Of a stretch of 64,000 bases of DNA, positions 55,446-64,000 are shown piece by piece (the stretch's first letter is position 1; the number at the start of each line of letters is the position of its first letter). The notes beneath the pieces are model-generated. The model worked only from the letters and a program-made list of their open reading frames with translations, was not told where the DNA came from and did no database searches. The position numbers and the translations under genes are program-made. Source of the stretch: Methylorubrum sp. B1-46 (GTDB lineage: Bacteria > Pseudomonadota > Alphaproteobacteria > Rhizobiales > Beijerinckiaceae); NCBI RefSeq assembly GCF_021117295.1, contig NZ_CP088247.1, forward strand, positions 3,859,001 to 3,923,000, in the 5' to 3' direction.

Positions 55446-56336
55446 ATGGACATCCTGATCCTCGGCGGCGCCGGCCAGGTCGGCACGGAGCTTCAGGCCT
55501 TTCCCTGGCCCGAGGGCGTGCGGGTCCACGCCCCCGACCGGCAGAGCCTCGACATCACCGACGAGGCGGCCGTTGCGGCTGCTCTCGACGCGCGCACCTA
55601 TGCGGCGGTGATCAACACGGCCGCCTACACCGCCGTCGATAAGGCCGAGACAGAGGTCGCGGCCGCCTGGCGCCTGAACGCGCTGGCGCCGGCCCTCCTC
55701 GCCGCCGAGACGAAGCGGCGGGCGATCCCGCTCGTCCATGTCTCGACCGACTACGTGTTCGATGGGTCGGGCGAAGGCTTCTACGCCCCCGATGCGCCGG
55801 TGAACCCGCAGAGCGTCTACGGTGCGAGCAAGGCGGCCGGCGAGATGGCGGTGCGCTCCGGCAATCCGCGCCACGCCATCGTCCGCACCGCCTGGGTGGT
55901 GAGCCCGCACCGGGGCAATTTCGTCAAGACGATGCTGCGGCTCGCGGGCGAGCGGGATCGGCTCACCGTTGTCGAGGACCAGCACGGCTGCCCGACCTCC
56001 GCGGCCGATCTCGCAGGTGCACTCGCCGCCATCGCCCTGCGGCTGGCGGGCGACGAGGCCGCGCCCATCGGCACCTTCCACTGCGTCAACGACGGCGCGA
56101 CCACGTGGTGCGAGTTCGCCCGCGCCATCGTCGCGGGCTCGGCCCGGCGCGGCGGGCGCTCGGTGCCGGTCGAGGGCATCCCGACCTCCGCCTACCCGAC
56201 GCCGGCCCGGCGCCCGGTGAACTCGCGCCTCTCCACGCAGAGCCTGACCGACGCCTACGGCCTCGCGCCGCGAAGCTGGGAGCCGGCGCTCGACGACATC
56301 CTCGACCGGCTGGTCGGGCCGGTTCGCTCCCACTGA
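55446..56336 (+). CDS. rfbD: dTDP-4-dehydrorhamnose reductase
   Basis: Final reductase of dTDP-L-rhamnose synthesis, 296 residues. It starts [19 protein letters not shown] (NADPH motif), followed by [40 protein letters not shown] and [19 protein letters not shown] with the catalytic Tyr and Lys. The C-terminal [16 protein letters not shown] segment binds the sugar nucleotide. It begins 2 bp after rfbB and is followed 16 bp later by rfbA. Confidence 0.96.
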   Translation: MDILILGGAGQVGTELQAFPWPEGVRVHAPDRQSLDITDEAAVAAALDARTYAAVINTAAYTAVDKAETEVAAAWRLNALAPALLAAETKRRAIPLVHVSTDYVFDGSGEGFYAPDAPVNPQSVYGASKAAGEMAVRSGNPRHAIVRTAWVVSPHRGNFVKTMLRLAGERDRLTVVEDQHGCPTSAADLAGALAAIALRLAGDEAAPIGTFHCVNDGATTWCEFARAIVAGSARRGGRSVPVEGIPTSAYPTPARRPVNSRLSTQSLTDAYGLAPRSWEPALDDILDRLVGPVRSH

Positions 56337-56352
56337 TCAGGACGTGTTTCGC

Positions 56353-57219
56353 ATGAAGGGCATCGTGCTCGCTGGCGGCTCCGGCACAAGGCTGCATCCG
56401 GCCACGCTGGCGATCAACAAGCAGTTGCTGCCGGTCTACGACAAGCCGATGATCTACTACCCGATCTCGGTGCTGATGCTCGCCGGCATCCGCGAGATCC
56501 TCGTCATCTCCTCGCCGGAGCATCTCGGCAACTACCAGCGCCTTCTCGGCACCGGTGAGCAGTTCGGCGTCACCTTCACCTACGCGGTGCAGCCGCGGCC
56601 CGAAGGGCTGGCCCAGGCCTTCATCATCGGCCGCGACTTCGTCGGCAGCGACGACGTGGCGCTGGTGCTCGGCGACAACCTGTTCTTCGGCAATGGCATG
56701 AGCGACCTGCTCGCCAACGCGCGCACCCGCAAGAGCGGGGCGACGGTGTTCGCCTACCACGTCGATCATCCAGAAGCCTACGGCGTCGTCACCCTCGACG
56801 AGTCCGGCCGGCCCTTGCGGCTGGTGGAAAAGCCCAAGACGCCGGAGAGCCCCTGGGCGGTGACGGGGCTGTACTTCTACGACAATCAGGTTCTCGACAT
56901 CGCCGCGGAGGTGAAGCCCTCGGACCGAGGCGAACTCGAGATCACATCGGTCAACCAAGCCTATCTCGAACGCGGCCAGCTTCATGTCGAGCAAATGAGC
57001 CGCGGCTATGCGTGGCTCGACACGGGGACCCACGACAGCCTGCTGGAGGCCGCCGAGTTCGTGCGGGTGCTGCAGCGCCGTCAGGGTCTTCAGGTCGCCT
57101 GTCTCGAAGAGATCGCCTACCTGCAGGGCTTCATCGGCCGCGAGCAGTTGCAGGCACGCGGTGAGCTGTTCGCCAAAACTAGCTACGGTCAGAGCTTGTT
57201 ACGGCTACTAGATTGTTAG
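56353..57219 (+). CDS. rfbA: glucose-1-phosphate thymidylyltransferase
   Basis: First step of the pathway: makes dTDP-glucose from dTTP and glucose-1-phosphate. The 288-residue protein begins [20 protein letters not shown], continues [20 protein letters not shown] and has [10 protein letters not shown] as the catalytic metal site. A GTG nine bases upstream is an alternative start. The C-terminus ([11 protein letters not shown]) is complete. After its stop the DNA becomes AT-rich. Confidence 0.95.
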   Translation: MKGIVLAGGSGTRLHPATLAINKQLLPVYDKPMIYYPISVLMLAGIREILVISSPEHLGNYQRLLGTGEQFGVTFTYAVQPRPEGLAQAFIIGRDFVGSDDVALVLGDNLFFGNGMSDLLANARTRKSGATVFAYHVDHPEAYGVVTLDESGRPLRLVEKPKTPESPWAVTGLYFYDNQVLDIAAEVKPSDRGELEITSVNQAYLERGQLHVEQMSRGYAWLDTGTHDSLLEAAEFVRVLQRRQGLQVACLEEIAYLQGFIGREQLQARGELFAKTSYGQSLLRLLDC

Positions 57220-57364
57220 TGATTTGCGGCTTCATCATATGAACAGGAATATCATGATTACGTATGTAAATTTATAGCAATGCCTGCCTTGAAAGATGAT
57301 AGTTAAAGCCGCGTTTGGCACAAGTACTGCGATGCCAGACTTATGTTTTGATGGGAATTGTATC
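57220..57364. promoter_or_regulatory. AT-rich promoter region before manC
   Basis: A 145-bp AT-rich patch in an otherwise GC-rich area, with TATGAACAGG, ATGATTACGTATG and TAAATTTATAGCAATG stretches. It most likely carries a separate promoter for the mannose genes. Precise -35 and -10 boxes are not clear; two more ATG codons in frame lie inside it. Confidence 0.4.
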
Positions 57365-58834
57365 ATGGTGAAACAAGAACCAACTCACGTGCTCCCGGTG
57401 ATCCTATGTGGCGGCTCGGGCACGCGGCTGTGGCCGGCCTCGCGCGAGAGTATGCCGAAGCAATTCACGCCGCTGGTCGATCCCGCGACCTCGACCTTCC
57501 AGGCCACCGTCCGCCGCGTCGCCGACGAGGCCGTGTTCGTGAGACCGACGGTCATCGCCTCGGCCGAGTCCCGCTTCATCGTCGCCGAGCAACTCGCGCA
57601 GGCGGGCGTCGCTGCCGACATCCTGCTCGAACCCGAGCGGCGCGACTCCGCCGCCGCCGTCGCGGTGGCCGCCCTTCACGCGGCCCGCCGCGGGCCGGAG
57701 ACGGTGGTGCTGGTGATGGCCGCCGACCATGTGATCGAGGACGCCGCCGCGTTCGCCCGCGCCGCGCGGGAGGCCGCGCTCGGTGCCCGGCTCGGCCAGA
57801 TCATGACGCTCGGCATCACGCCGACCCGGCCGGCGACCGAGTACGGCTACATCCGCACCGGCGGCGCACTCCCCGATGCGCCGGGCCTCCACCGGGTCGA
57901 GCGCTTCGTGGAGAAGCCCGACGCGGCCGGCGCCGAGCGCCTGATCGGGGAGGGCGCCCTGTGGAACTCGGGCTACTTCCTGTTCCGCGCCGACGTGATG
58001 ATCGCCGAGCTGGAAGCGCATGCACCGGAGGTGCTGGAAGCCGCCCGCGGCGCGCTCGCCAACGCCGCCACCGATCTCGACTTCGTCCGGCTCCAGGCCG
58101 AATCCTTCGCCCGGGCGCCGAAAACCTCAATCGATTACGCGGTGATGGAGCGTACGACGCGAGCCGGGGTGCTCGCCGTCTCCTTCGCGTGGTCGGATGT
58201 CGGCACCTGGGACGCGGTGTGGCAGGTGCTGGAGCGCGACGCCCAGGGCAACGCCGTGCGCGGCCGCGTCGAACTCGTGGAGACCACGGGCAGCCTCGTC
58301 CATAGCGAGGGCGACGGGCTCACCACGGTGGTCGGACTCGACGACGTCGTGGTGGTCGCGACCCCCGACGCGGTGCTGGTCGCCTCCAAGGCGAAGTCGG
58401 GCAAGGTCAAGGATCTCGTGACCGTGCTGCGCGAGAAGGCGCATCCGGAGGCGGATGCCCACCGCCGGATGTACCGCCCCTGGGGCTGGTATCAGCGCAT
58501 CGATATCGGCGAGCGCTTCCAGGTGAAGCGGATCATGGTGACGCCGGGCGGGCGGCTCTCGCTGCAGAAGCACTTCCACCGGGCCGAACACTGGGTGGTG
58601 GTGAAGGGCACGGCCGAGGTGACGCTGAACGACCAGATCATCCTCGTGCACGAGAACGAGGCGGTCTACCTGCCGATTGGCTCGCGGCACCGCCTGACCA
58701 ATCCCGGAAAAATCCCGCTCGAGCTGATCGAGGTCCAGGTCGGCTCCTACACAGGCGAAGATGATATTATTCGGGTCGAGGACATATATGGCCGTCATCT
58801 CTCATCGCAAGTAGATGAGGCTCACCAGTCCTGA
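57365..58834 (+). CDS. manC: mannose-1-P guanylyltransferase / mannose-6-P isomerase
   Basis: A bifunctional type II enzyme (489 residues). The N-terminal part is a GDP-mannose pyrophosphorylase: VILCGGSGTRLWPASRESMP with K-Q-F, VVLVMAADHVIEDAAAF and FVEKPDAAGAERLI. The C-terminal ~110 residues form the cupin phosphomannose isomerase: YRPWGWYQRIDIGERFQVKR, LSLQKHFHRAEHWVVVKG with its metal His pair and EN-EAVYLPIGSRHRLTNPG. ATG 57365 (MVKQEPTH) begins the family alignment. It supplies GDP-mannose for polysaccharide and possibly GDP-fucose or -rhamnose. Confidence 0.94.
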   Translation: MVKQEPTHVLPVILCGGSGTRLWPASRESMPKQFTPLVDPATSTFQATVRRVADEAVFVRPTVIASAESRFIVAEQLAQAGVAADILLEPERRDSAAAVAVAALHAARRGPETVVLVMAADHVIEDAAAFARAAREAALGARLGQIMTLGITPTRPATEYGYIRTGGALPDAPGLHRVERFVEKPDAAGAERLIGEGALWNSGYFLFRADVMIAELEAHAPEVLEAARGALANAATDLDFVRLQAESFARAPKTSIDYAVMERTTRAGVLAVSFAWSDVGTWDAVWQVLERDAQGNAVRGRVELVETTGSLVHSEGDGLTTVVGLDDVVVVATPDAVLVASKAKSGKVKDLVTVLREKAHPEADAHRRMYRPWGWYQRIDIGERFQVKRIMVTPGGRLSLQKHFHRAEHWVVVKGTAEVTLNDQIILVHENEAVYLPIGSRHRLTNPGKIPLELIEVQVGSYTGEDDIIRVEDIYGRHLSSQVDEAHQS

Positions 58835-58998
58835 CCATTATTACTAAGGCATATCACAGTCCAACCCTCCTACAATTATTTTCGATTCAATACTTTAATT
58901 GAATTATTAGCGTTATATATGCTTTAACAAAATATGAACCTTAGCTAACTTTATCTCATAAATTCAGCTAAAATAAGCGATCATCTCAAGGTGTTGAA
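58835..58998. promoter_or_regulatory. very AT-rich promoter region before the mutase gene
   Basis: A 164-bp block rich in A and T (for example TTTAATTGAATTATTAGCGT and TATATATGCTTTAAC), in sharp contrast to the flanking genes. It should hold the mutase promoter. Such blocks are typical targets of silencer-type regulators (MucR/H-NS-like), an inference. AAGGTG lies six bases before the ATG. Confidence 0.45.
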
Positions 58999-60501
58999 AT
59001 GTTTCCAGTACCGATGAAAATGCTTCCTTTTGGCACTTTCGCCTTCGAGCAGTTGCCGATGGTCAAGCCCACCGGCTTTCGCGAGTACGACGCCCGCTGG
59101 CTGTTCCCGCAGGAGATCAACCTGATGGGCGTCCAGGCGCTCGGCCTCGGCCTCGGCACGCTGATCCATGAGCGCGGCGTGCGCCCCGACATCGTCACCG
59201 GCCATGACTTTCGCGCCTACTCCGCCTCGATCAAGCTCGCGCTGATCGCCGGGATGCAGGCGGCGGGGCTGCGGGTGAAGGATATCGGGCTCGCGCTCTC
59301 GCCGATGGCCTATTTCGGCCAGTTCGCCCTCGATTGCCCCTGCGTGGCCATGGTCACCGCCTCGCACAACGACAACGGCTGGACCGGCGTGAAGATGGGG
59401 GCCGAGCGCCCGATGACCTTCGGCCCCGACGAGATGGGCCGCCTCAAGGAGATCGTCACCACGGGCGCGTTCCAGTACCGCGACGGCGGCGCCTACGAAT
59501 TCGTCTCCGACTTCGCTCAGGTCTATCTCGACGACCTCGTGGCGCGCGCCAAACCCGTCTCGCGAAAGCTGAAGGTCGTGGCGGCCTGCGGCAACGGCAC
59601 GGCCGGCGCCTTCGCCCCCGCGCTTCTGGAGCGACTCGGCGTCGAGGTGATCCCGCTCGATGTCGAGCCGGATCACAGCTTCCCGCGCTACAACCCCAAC
59701 CCCGAGGACATGGCGATGCTGCACGCCATCGCCGACAAGGTGCGCGAGACCGGTGCCGATGTCGGCCTCGGCTTCGACGGCGACGGCGACCGCTGCGGCG
59801 TGGTCGATGACGAGGGCGAGGAGATCTTCGCCGACAAGATCGGGGTGATGCTGGCCCGCGACCTGTCGAAGCTGCACGCGAACGCGACCTTCGTGGTCGA
59901 CGTGAAATCGACCGGCCTCTACGCCGCCGATCCCGAGCTTCAGGGCCGCGGCGTGCGCACCGACTACTGGAAGACGGGGCACTCCTACATCAAGCGCCGG
60001 GTCAACGAGCTCTCGGCGCTGGCCGGCTTCGAGAAGTCGGGCCACTTCTTCTTCAACGCGCCGGTGGGGCGGGGCTACGACGACGGCCTGCTGACGGGCA
60101 TCGCGGTGATCGAGATGCTCGACCGCAATCCGGGGCAGACCATGGCCGACCTCTACCGGGCGCTGCCGAAGACCTGGGGCTCGCCGACCATGTCGCCGCA
60201 CTGCGCCGACGAGGTGAAGTACGGTGTGGTCGAGGCGGTGACCGAGCGGTTCCGGGCGCTCCAGGCGGCAGGCGAGCCGGTGGGCGGCCATGCGATCACC
60301 GATCTGGTGACGGTCAACGGCGTGCGGGTGACGACGGACGACGGCACCTGGGGGCTGGTGCGGGCCTCCTCGAACAAGCCGGAACTGGTGGTGGTGGTGG
60401 AGAGCCCGGTCTCCGAGGCGCGGCTGCGGGAGATGTTCGCCGCGGTAGACGGCGTGCTGCGCCAGCATCCGGAGGTCGGGGCCTACAACCAGACCATCTG
60501 A
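58999..60501 (+). CDS. manB: phosphomannomutase/phosphoglucomutase
   Basis: A 500-residue alpha-D-phosphohexomutase interconverting hexose-6- and hexose-1-phosphates, feeding both the GDP-mannose (ManC) and dTDP-rhamnose (RfbA) routes. The four family sites are visible: the catalytic phosphoserine loop VTASHNDNGWTGVK, the Mg-binding GFDGDGDRCGVVDDEG, the sugar-specificity region (DYWKTGHSYIKRRVNEL) and the phosphate-binding C-terminal domain (VRASSNKPELVVVVE). PMM/PGM type is inferred from neighbours. Confidence 0.9.
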   Translation: MFPVPMKMLPFGTFAFEQLPMVKPTGFREYDARWLFPQEINLMGVQALGLGLGTLIHERGVRPDIVTGHDFRAYSASIKLALIAGMQAAGLRVKDIGLALSPMAYFGQFALDCPCVAMVTASHNDNGWTGVKMGAERPMTFGPDEMGRLKEIVTTGAFQYRDGGAYEFVSDFAQVYLDDLVARAKPVSRKLKVVAACGNGTAGAFAPALLERLGVEVIPLDVEPDHSFPRYNPNPEDMAMLHAIADKVRETGADVGLGFDGDGDRCGVVDDEGEEIFADKIGVMLARDLSKLHANATFVVDVKSTGLYAADPELQGRGVRTDYWKTGHSYIKRRVNELSALAGFEKSGHFFFNAPVGRGYDDGLLTGIAVIEMLDRNPGQTMADLYRALPKTWGSPTMSPHCADEVKYGVVEAVTERFRALQAAGEPVGGHAITDLVTVNGVRVTTDDGTWGLVRASSNKPELVVVVESPVSEARLREMFAAVDGVLRQHPEVGAYNQTI

Positions 60502-60534
60502 TAATCTGATAATTGAATATCAAGATAAGCTTGA

Positions 60535-60880
60535 CCATGGAACAAATGCGCAGTGAGGAAGACGGCAAGCCCCAAGGTGTGAATTGGGCCGCCGTCCGCA
60601 GCGCCGCCGCTGCCGGCGAGCCAGAGCCCGCATCAAAGCCTCGAACAGATCCTTCATGACCCAGCGCCGGAACCAGCCGTAGATCGTGCACCAGAGCGGA
60701 AAGCCTGGAGGCAACCCCACCAGTCTCCGCCCATCCGCGGGTGCCACGCATCCCTGCCACCAACAGGCACGCCGGCGTCGCATCCGCACGGCCTGGCGGA
60801 TGGGCTCGCTCCGGCAAGCGGACCACCTCGTCCAGGCCCACCTGCAACACCATGTCCTTCAGGCGCGCCTCATGACGCGT
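60535..60880 (-). pseudogene. IS5-family transposase, N-terminal fragment
   Basis: On the minus strand LVGLPPGFPLWCTIYGWFRRW followed by VMKDLFEALMRALARRQRRR matches the N-terminal domain of IS5/IS427-type transposases (WRxLPxxFxPWxTVYxxFRRW). The part before it appears in a second frame (RLPERAHPPGRADATPAC), so at least one frameshift separates them. The DDE core is missing. It lies just downstream of the mannose genes. Confidence 0.65.
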
Positions 60881-60998
60881 CCGATGTCGGTCCGTCCGCA
60901 TCTGCTCTCCGCTCCGCCACGCCACGCGGAATTTGTGCTGGCAAATGAGACAGAGGGGGCGGCCGGCGGAGGATCTCAAACAGGCTCTGAGAGGCCCG

Positions 60999-62630
60999 AT
61001 GCAAAGATCCCTCGCAACCCTTCTCCTGTGCGGGCTGGCAGGCTCGGCTGCGCATGCGCTTGATCTGCAGTACTCCAAAGAGCCGGGCCGTGTGCCGCCG
61101 CGGCTCACCGAGGGCGAGATTGCAACCAACACCGCTGATGGCCGGCTGATCTATCGGCGACCGAATAACACGATCGGCATCGGCACGATGATGGAGGCCC
61201 TGCCCGCCGGTCGCAAGATGGTGGAGCAAGGCGACGGGTCCGACCTATGCGTGCTTGCCGAGGGCACCGTACTGTGCCGGACCGCCCCGCGCACTGCGGA
61301 GGAGGCTGCTGTGCTCGATCGGGGGGCGGATCCGGTAGGGCGCAGCGATAGCGCTCCCGCCTTTGCCGCGGCAAGTGCGGCGGCGGCGAATACGGGTCAT
61401 AGCATTGCCGTGGCGCCGGGCAAGTACCGCCTCGATCGAGACTTCGAGCCCCCCGCGGGCGTCCCCTTTTTCTCGCGCGGAGCTACCTTCACGGCGGGAC
61501 GCCTCGCAAACATCGGCGACCTAACGAACTATCCCAACTACACGTTCCTCAAGACTTCGACGACGCCTGACACCGACACCGTCGTCAACATTGGTATGAT
61601 TACGCGCGACTCGCCCGCCCCATCCAACTATCAGAAATCGGCTTTATTCGTGCGAGCGACGACCTACGACAGCGGCAATTGCGTGGGAACGCCGCTGAAA
61701 GGGTGCAAGGACATCGTCGGCATTACGGCCACTGGCAATGTGGGGGCCGGCGTCAAGGGCGGGCGGGCCTACGGGATGAACATCACGTCCGCGCTGGAGC
61801 ACAGAGCAACCGGCTCTGCCGTAGCCGTGGAGTTCGATGTCTACAACAAGACCGGGATCGACCACACGGCAGACTTTTACGCGGGTGTCGGGGGTACTGG
61901 CAGAAGCACCATCTACGCGACGAACGCCGTCTGTGGCGGCAACGCGCCGTGTGATGCGGCCTTCTACGTGTCGAGCCTAAACCCGGCGCAAGCCAAATTC
62001 GCGGCCGGCATCCGCATGCTGCGCGGGGCGGTTCGTGACTACGTGCTGGAGGTCAACGATGACACGGTCGGCAACTTGAACGCCCGGCCGCTCTGGATCA
62101 AGTCGAATGGGGACGCGCAATTCGCTAGCCTGACGACGACCGGCACGGCCGTCTTCGCCAATGGGTTCTTCTCCACCCATGGAACCATCGTCGGCGCCAA
62201 TGGCCTCAAGTTCGACGGGGCGGCCAGCGCGGGCGATGCGGCCTCGATCACGGCTACGACCGGCCCCATCCGTGTCTCGGCTGCAGGTGCGTCCGCCACG
62301 AACCTCGGCTCGGCCACTTCACCCGTCGTGATCGGAGGCGGGGCCAGCGTTGCTGGAGTCAACGGCGGCGGCGCGCTGACGCTTAGCGGCGCAAGCAGCC
62401 CTTCGGGAACGAGTGCGGTTTCTTCGACTTCGGGACCGATCGCCGTTTCCGCAAAAGGCTCGGCTCCAACCTACCTCGGTTCACTGAGCTCGCCCGCCGT
62501 GATCCCGGCTACGGCGCCCGCATCGGCCTCGGCGACCTGCATCGCCGGCGCGATCACCTTCGACACCGGCTTCGTCTACGTCTGTGTCGCCGCCAACAGT
62601 TGGAAGCGGGCCGCTCTCTCGAGCTGGTGA
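60999..62630 (+). CDS. secreted tail-spike-like protein with internal repeats
   Basis: A 543-residue protein from ATG 60999, with GAGG before it. A signal peptide (MQRSLATLLLCGLAGSAAHA) is followed by a segment like phage tail-fibre heads (PRLTEGEIATNTADGRLIYR), then a stretch resembling the start of pectate-lyase-3 beta helices (LDRGADPVGRSDSAPAFAAA, APGKYRLDRDFEPPAGVPF). The C-terminal third is Ser/Thr/Ala/Gly-rich and contains two imperfect repeats of TSGPIxVSAxGSAxTxLGS. Two short Cys pairs are present. It looks like a viral tail spike that gained an export signal; binding or cleaving polysaccharide is inferred only. Confidence 0.6.
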   Translation: MQRSLATLLLCGLAGSAAHALDLQYSKEPGRVPPRLTEGEIATNTADGRLIYRRPNNTIGIGTMMEALPAGRKMVEQGDGSDLCVLAEGTVLCRTAPRTAEEAAVLDRGADPVGRSDSAPAFAAASAAAANTGHSIAVAPGKYRLDRDFEPPAGVPFFSRGATFTAGRLANIGDLTNYPNYTFLKTSTTPDTDTVVNIGMITRDSPAPSNYQKSALFVRATTYDSGNCVGTPLKGCKDIVGITATGNVGAGVKGGRAYGMNITSALEHRATGSAVAVEFDVYNKTGIDHTADFYAGVGGTGRSTIYATNAVCGGNAPCDAAFYVSSLNPAQAKFAAGIRMLRGAVRDYVLEVNDDTVGNLNARPLWIKSNGDAQFASLTTTGTAVFANGFFSTHGTIVGANGLKFDGAASAGDAASITATTGPIRVSAAGASATNLGSATSPVVIGGGASVAGVNGGGALTLSGASSPSGTSAVSSTSGPIAVSAKGSAPTYLGSLSSPAVIPATAPASASATCIAGAITFDTGFVYVCVAANSWKRAALSSW

Positions 62631-62708
62631 TCCATCTTCGGTAGCCCGCTTTCGCCGTGCCACCCGGCCCGAGCCTGACACCTTCCCTCGACATCGTAGA
62701 ACACCACC

Positions 62709-63152
62709 ATGACCGTCGCTGAGATCCAGCGCGCTCTCTTGGCGCGCGGGTACGACCTCGGACCCTCGGGAGCGGACGGCGTCGCGGGGAAGCGGACCGA
62801 GGCGGCTGTGCGGGCGTTCCAGCGCGACGCTGGGCTGACCGTGGATGGCGACCCTGGCCCAAAGACGCAGGCAGCGCTTCAGGCGGGTAGCGCAAGCCCG
62901 GCGAGCCCCGCGCCTGCCCCCGTCCCGGCCGATCCCGCCTACGCGCTGGTCCCGGCCTGGCTGCCGAGCGCCAAGATGGAGCGCATCATCGTCCATTGGA
63001 CGGCGGGCCCGCACAAGGCGACTGGCCTCGATCGCTCGCACTACCACATCATCATCCAGGGCGACGGCACGCTGGTCCGCGGCGATCGCTCCATCGCCGA
63101 CAACGAGGCCCCTCCGGGGCACCTACGCGGCGCACACGCTCGGCTGCTGTGA
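62709..63152 (+). pseudogene. peptidoglycan-binding/amidase protein, frameshifted
   Basis: An endolysin-like gene. Residues 1-55 form a PG_binding_1 domain (VAEIQRALLARGYDLGPSGADG, RTEAAVRAFQRDAGLTVDG), then a Pro/Ala linker, then the start of an N-acetylmuramoyl amidase domain (MERIIVHWTAGPHKATGLDR, YHIIIQGDGTLVRGDRSIAD). Near 63105 the frame shifts: the expected APLRGTYAAHTLGC continues in another frame, so one extra base (or two missing) is present, and this frame stops at 63152. Just after the motif TLGC an IS630-like element begins. The C-terminal half of the amidase, including most active-site residues, is lost. Confidence 0.7.
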
Positions 63153-63531
63153 TTCCTTGGTTTTCGGACCACGGAGGAGCAACATGGCTGCAGCCCTGTC
63201 GCAGGATCTTCGCGAGCGGGTGATCGCCGCCGTCGAGGCGGGCGCCTCGTGTCGACAGGCGGCAGAGCGGTTCGGAGTGGGCAAGGCCAGCGCGATCCGC
63301 TGGCACGCTCGCTTCAGGGCGGACGGCGAGATTGCTGCCAAGCCAATGGGCGCAGACCGGCATTCGCATAAAACCGAGGCGCATGCGGCCCTGATCCTGC
63401 AGACCCTTGAGGTCCAGTCTCATGCCTACCTGCGCGAGGTGCGGGCAACCTTGCAGGAGCACGGCGCCGCGGTGAGCCTGAGTGGGCTGTCGCGCTTCTT
63501 CACCAGGAGCGCGATGTGGTCGCTGGTCTAG
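63147..63531 (+). mobile_element. truncated IS630-family element
   Basis: A 115-residue fragment from ATG 63184 begins MAAALSQDLRERVIAAVEAG and continues ASCRQAAERFGVGKASAIRW, the helix-turn-helix N-terminus of IS630-family transposases, followed by the second HTH region (AHAALILQTLEVQSHAYLRE, VSLSGLSRFF). The similarity ends at RFF and the frame closes at 63531, so the DDE catalytic part is missing. The left end near 63147 (TGTGATTCC) abuts the broken amidase gene, which was probably its target. Confidence 0.7.
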
Positions 63532-63597
63532 CGCGGGTCCGGCTTTCCCGGGTGGCTGATTGTCTCTGACATCAACGCATGATGGCTCTGTCTCATC

Positions 63598-63783
63598 GTG
63601 CTCGGGCAGATCTTCGTGTTGATCGCGCCGAGGGATCAAGAGCAGGATCCACCGCCGGTCCGATGGCCCAGGCTTTTCGCGCTGCTCGGGATCGCCCTGG
63701 CCCTCGGATATTTCCTGCTGGTGATCCAGCCCGATTTCCAGCTGATCGCCAGTTGGCTGCAGACGTGCTTGCCGGCCAACTAG
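63598..63783 (+). CDS. small one-helix membrane protein
   Basis: A 61-residue frame starting at GTG 63598, with one membrane helix (LFALLGIALALGYFLLVIQPDF) and a polar N-terminus. In the phage-like context it could be a holin-like or spanin-like piece, but no family is recognised and no good ribosome-binding site is seen. A weak hairpin (63809-63837) follows. From 63840 to the window end no gene is visible. Confidence 0.35.
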   Translation: MLGQIFVLIAPRDQEQDPPPVRWPRLFALLGIALALGYFLLVIQPDFQLIASWLQTCLPAN

Positions 63784-64000
63784 CCCAGGCTCTCCGCTCT
63801 ATGACATCAGCCCCGCACGGTCCGCTGGCGGGGGGCTCATCGTTTCAGGACAACTCGGACCTAAACATCCGGCGTTGACATGGTTGCTTCCTCATTCCTA
63901 TCTTTTTAGATCTTAAAGCTAGCCCTGAATGATACTTATTTGATTTTTCAACCGCACTACTCAAAGAGATTGGAGTAACGACTCATCATCTCGTTGCCGT

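Overview
The window reads as chromosomal DNA of a high-GC alphaproteobacterium, most likely a Methylobacterium or Methylorubrum relative. The clues are the very GC-rich coding, the RNase E/amidase/PBP1a neighbourhood, the lptF-lptG-lptD operon facing pepA, the osmoregulated periplasmic glucan pair, and the short palindromic intergenic repeats. This assignment comes from protein and synteny recognition, not from a database search.

Layout. Positions 1-6.4 kb hold the end of rsmA, a secreted hypothetical protein, an alpha/beta hydrolase with an unusual basic N-terminus, a SulP anion transporter, an LrgA/LrgB pair and a TerB-family protein. From 6.5 to 16.8 kb come the LPS export genes lptF-lptG-lptD (minus strand), a HigB/HigA-type toxin-antitoxin pair wedged between lptF and pepA, pepA, a membrane protein and an acyl-CoA ligase. 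From 17 to 21.7 kb lies an accessory patch: a family 2 glycosyltransferase, a protein made of FDxxWY-type repeats, and a collagen-like plus Hint-domain protein, with two ~100-bp inverted copies of one palindromic repeat around the first two genes. From 21.7 to 36.4 kb are MscS, a DsbA-like protein, an HD-GYP protein, a porin, an aminotransferase, RNase E, a tiny Rmf/CrpP-like gene, a cell-wall amidase and PBP1a.

From 36.6 to 48.6 kb the genes concern scavenging and transport: sfnG-sfnB (sulfur from dimethylsulfone), a paoABC-type molybdenum aldehyde oxidoreductase, an AzgA-type purine permease, a luciferase-like monooxygenase, a candidate leader RNA with a 28-codon ORF, a small DUF6894-like protein and a DHH phosphoesterase. 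From 48.8 to 52.7 kb opgG-opgH build periplasmic glucans. A tRNA-Ser(UGA) follows at 52.8 kb and marks the start of a second accessory zone.

That zone (53.3-63.8 kb) carries a sugar-nucleotide cluster: rfbCBDA for dTDP-L-rhamnose, then a bifunctional mannose-1-P guanylyltransferase/mannose-6-P isomerase and a phosphomannomutase for GDP-mannose. Together they supply precursors for a surface polysaccharide. The cluster is bracketed by two decayed IS5-like transposase fragments. It is followed by a secreted tail-spike-like protein, a frameshifted phage-type amidase, a truncated IS630-like transposase and a one-helix small protein. Recurrent themes are the cell envelope (LPS export, glucans, rhamnose/mannose precursors, peptidoglycan enzymes) and repeated rearrangement by small mobile elements.
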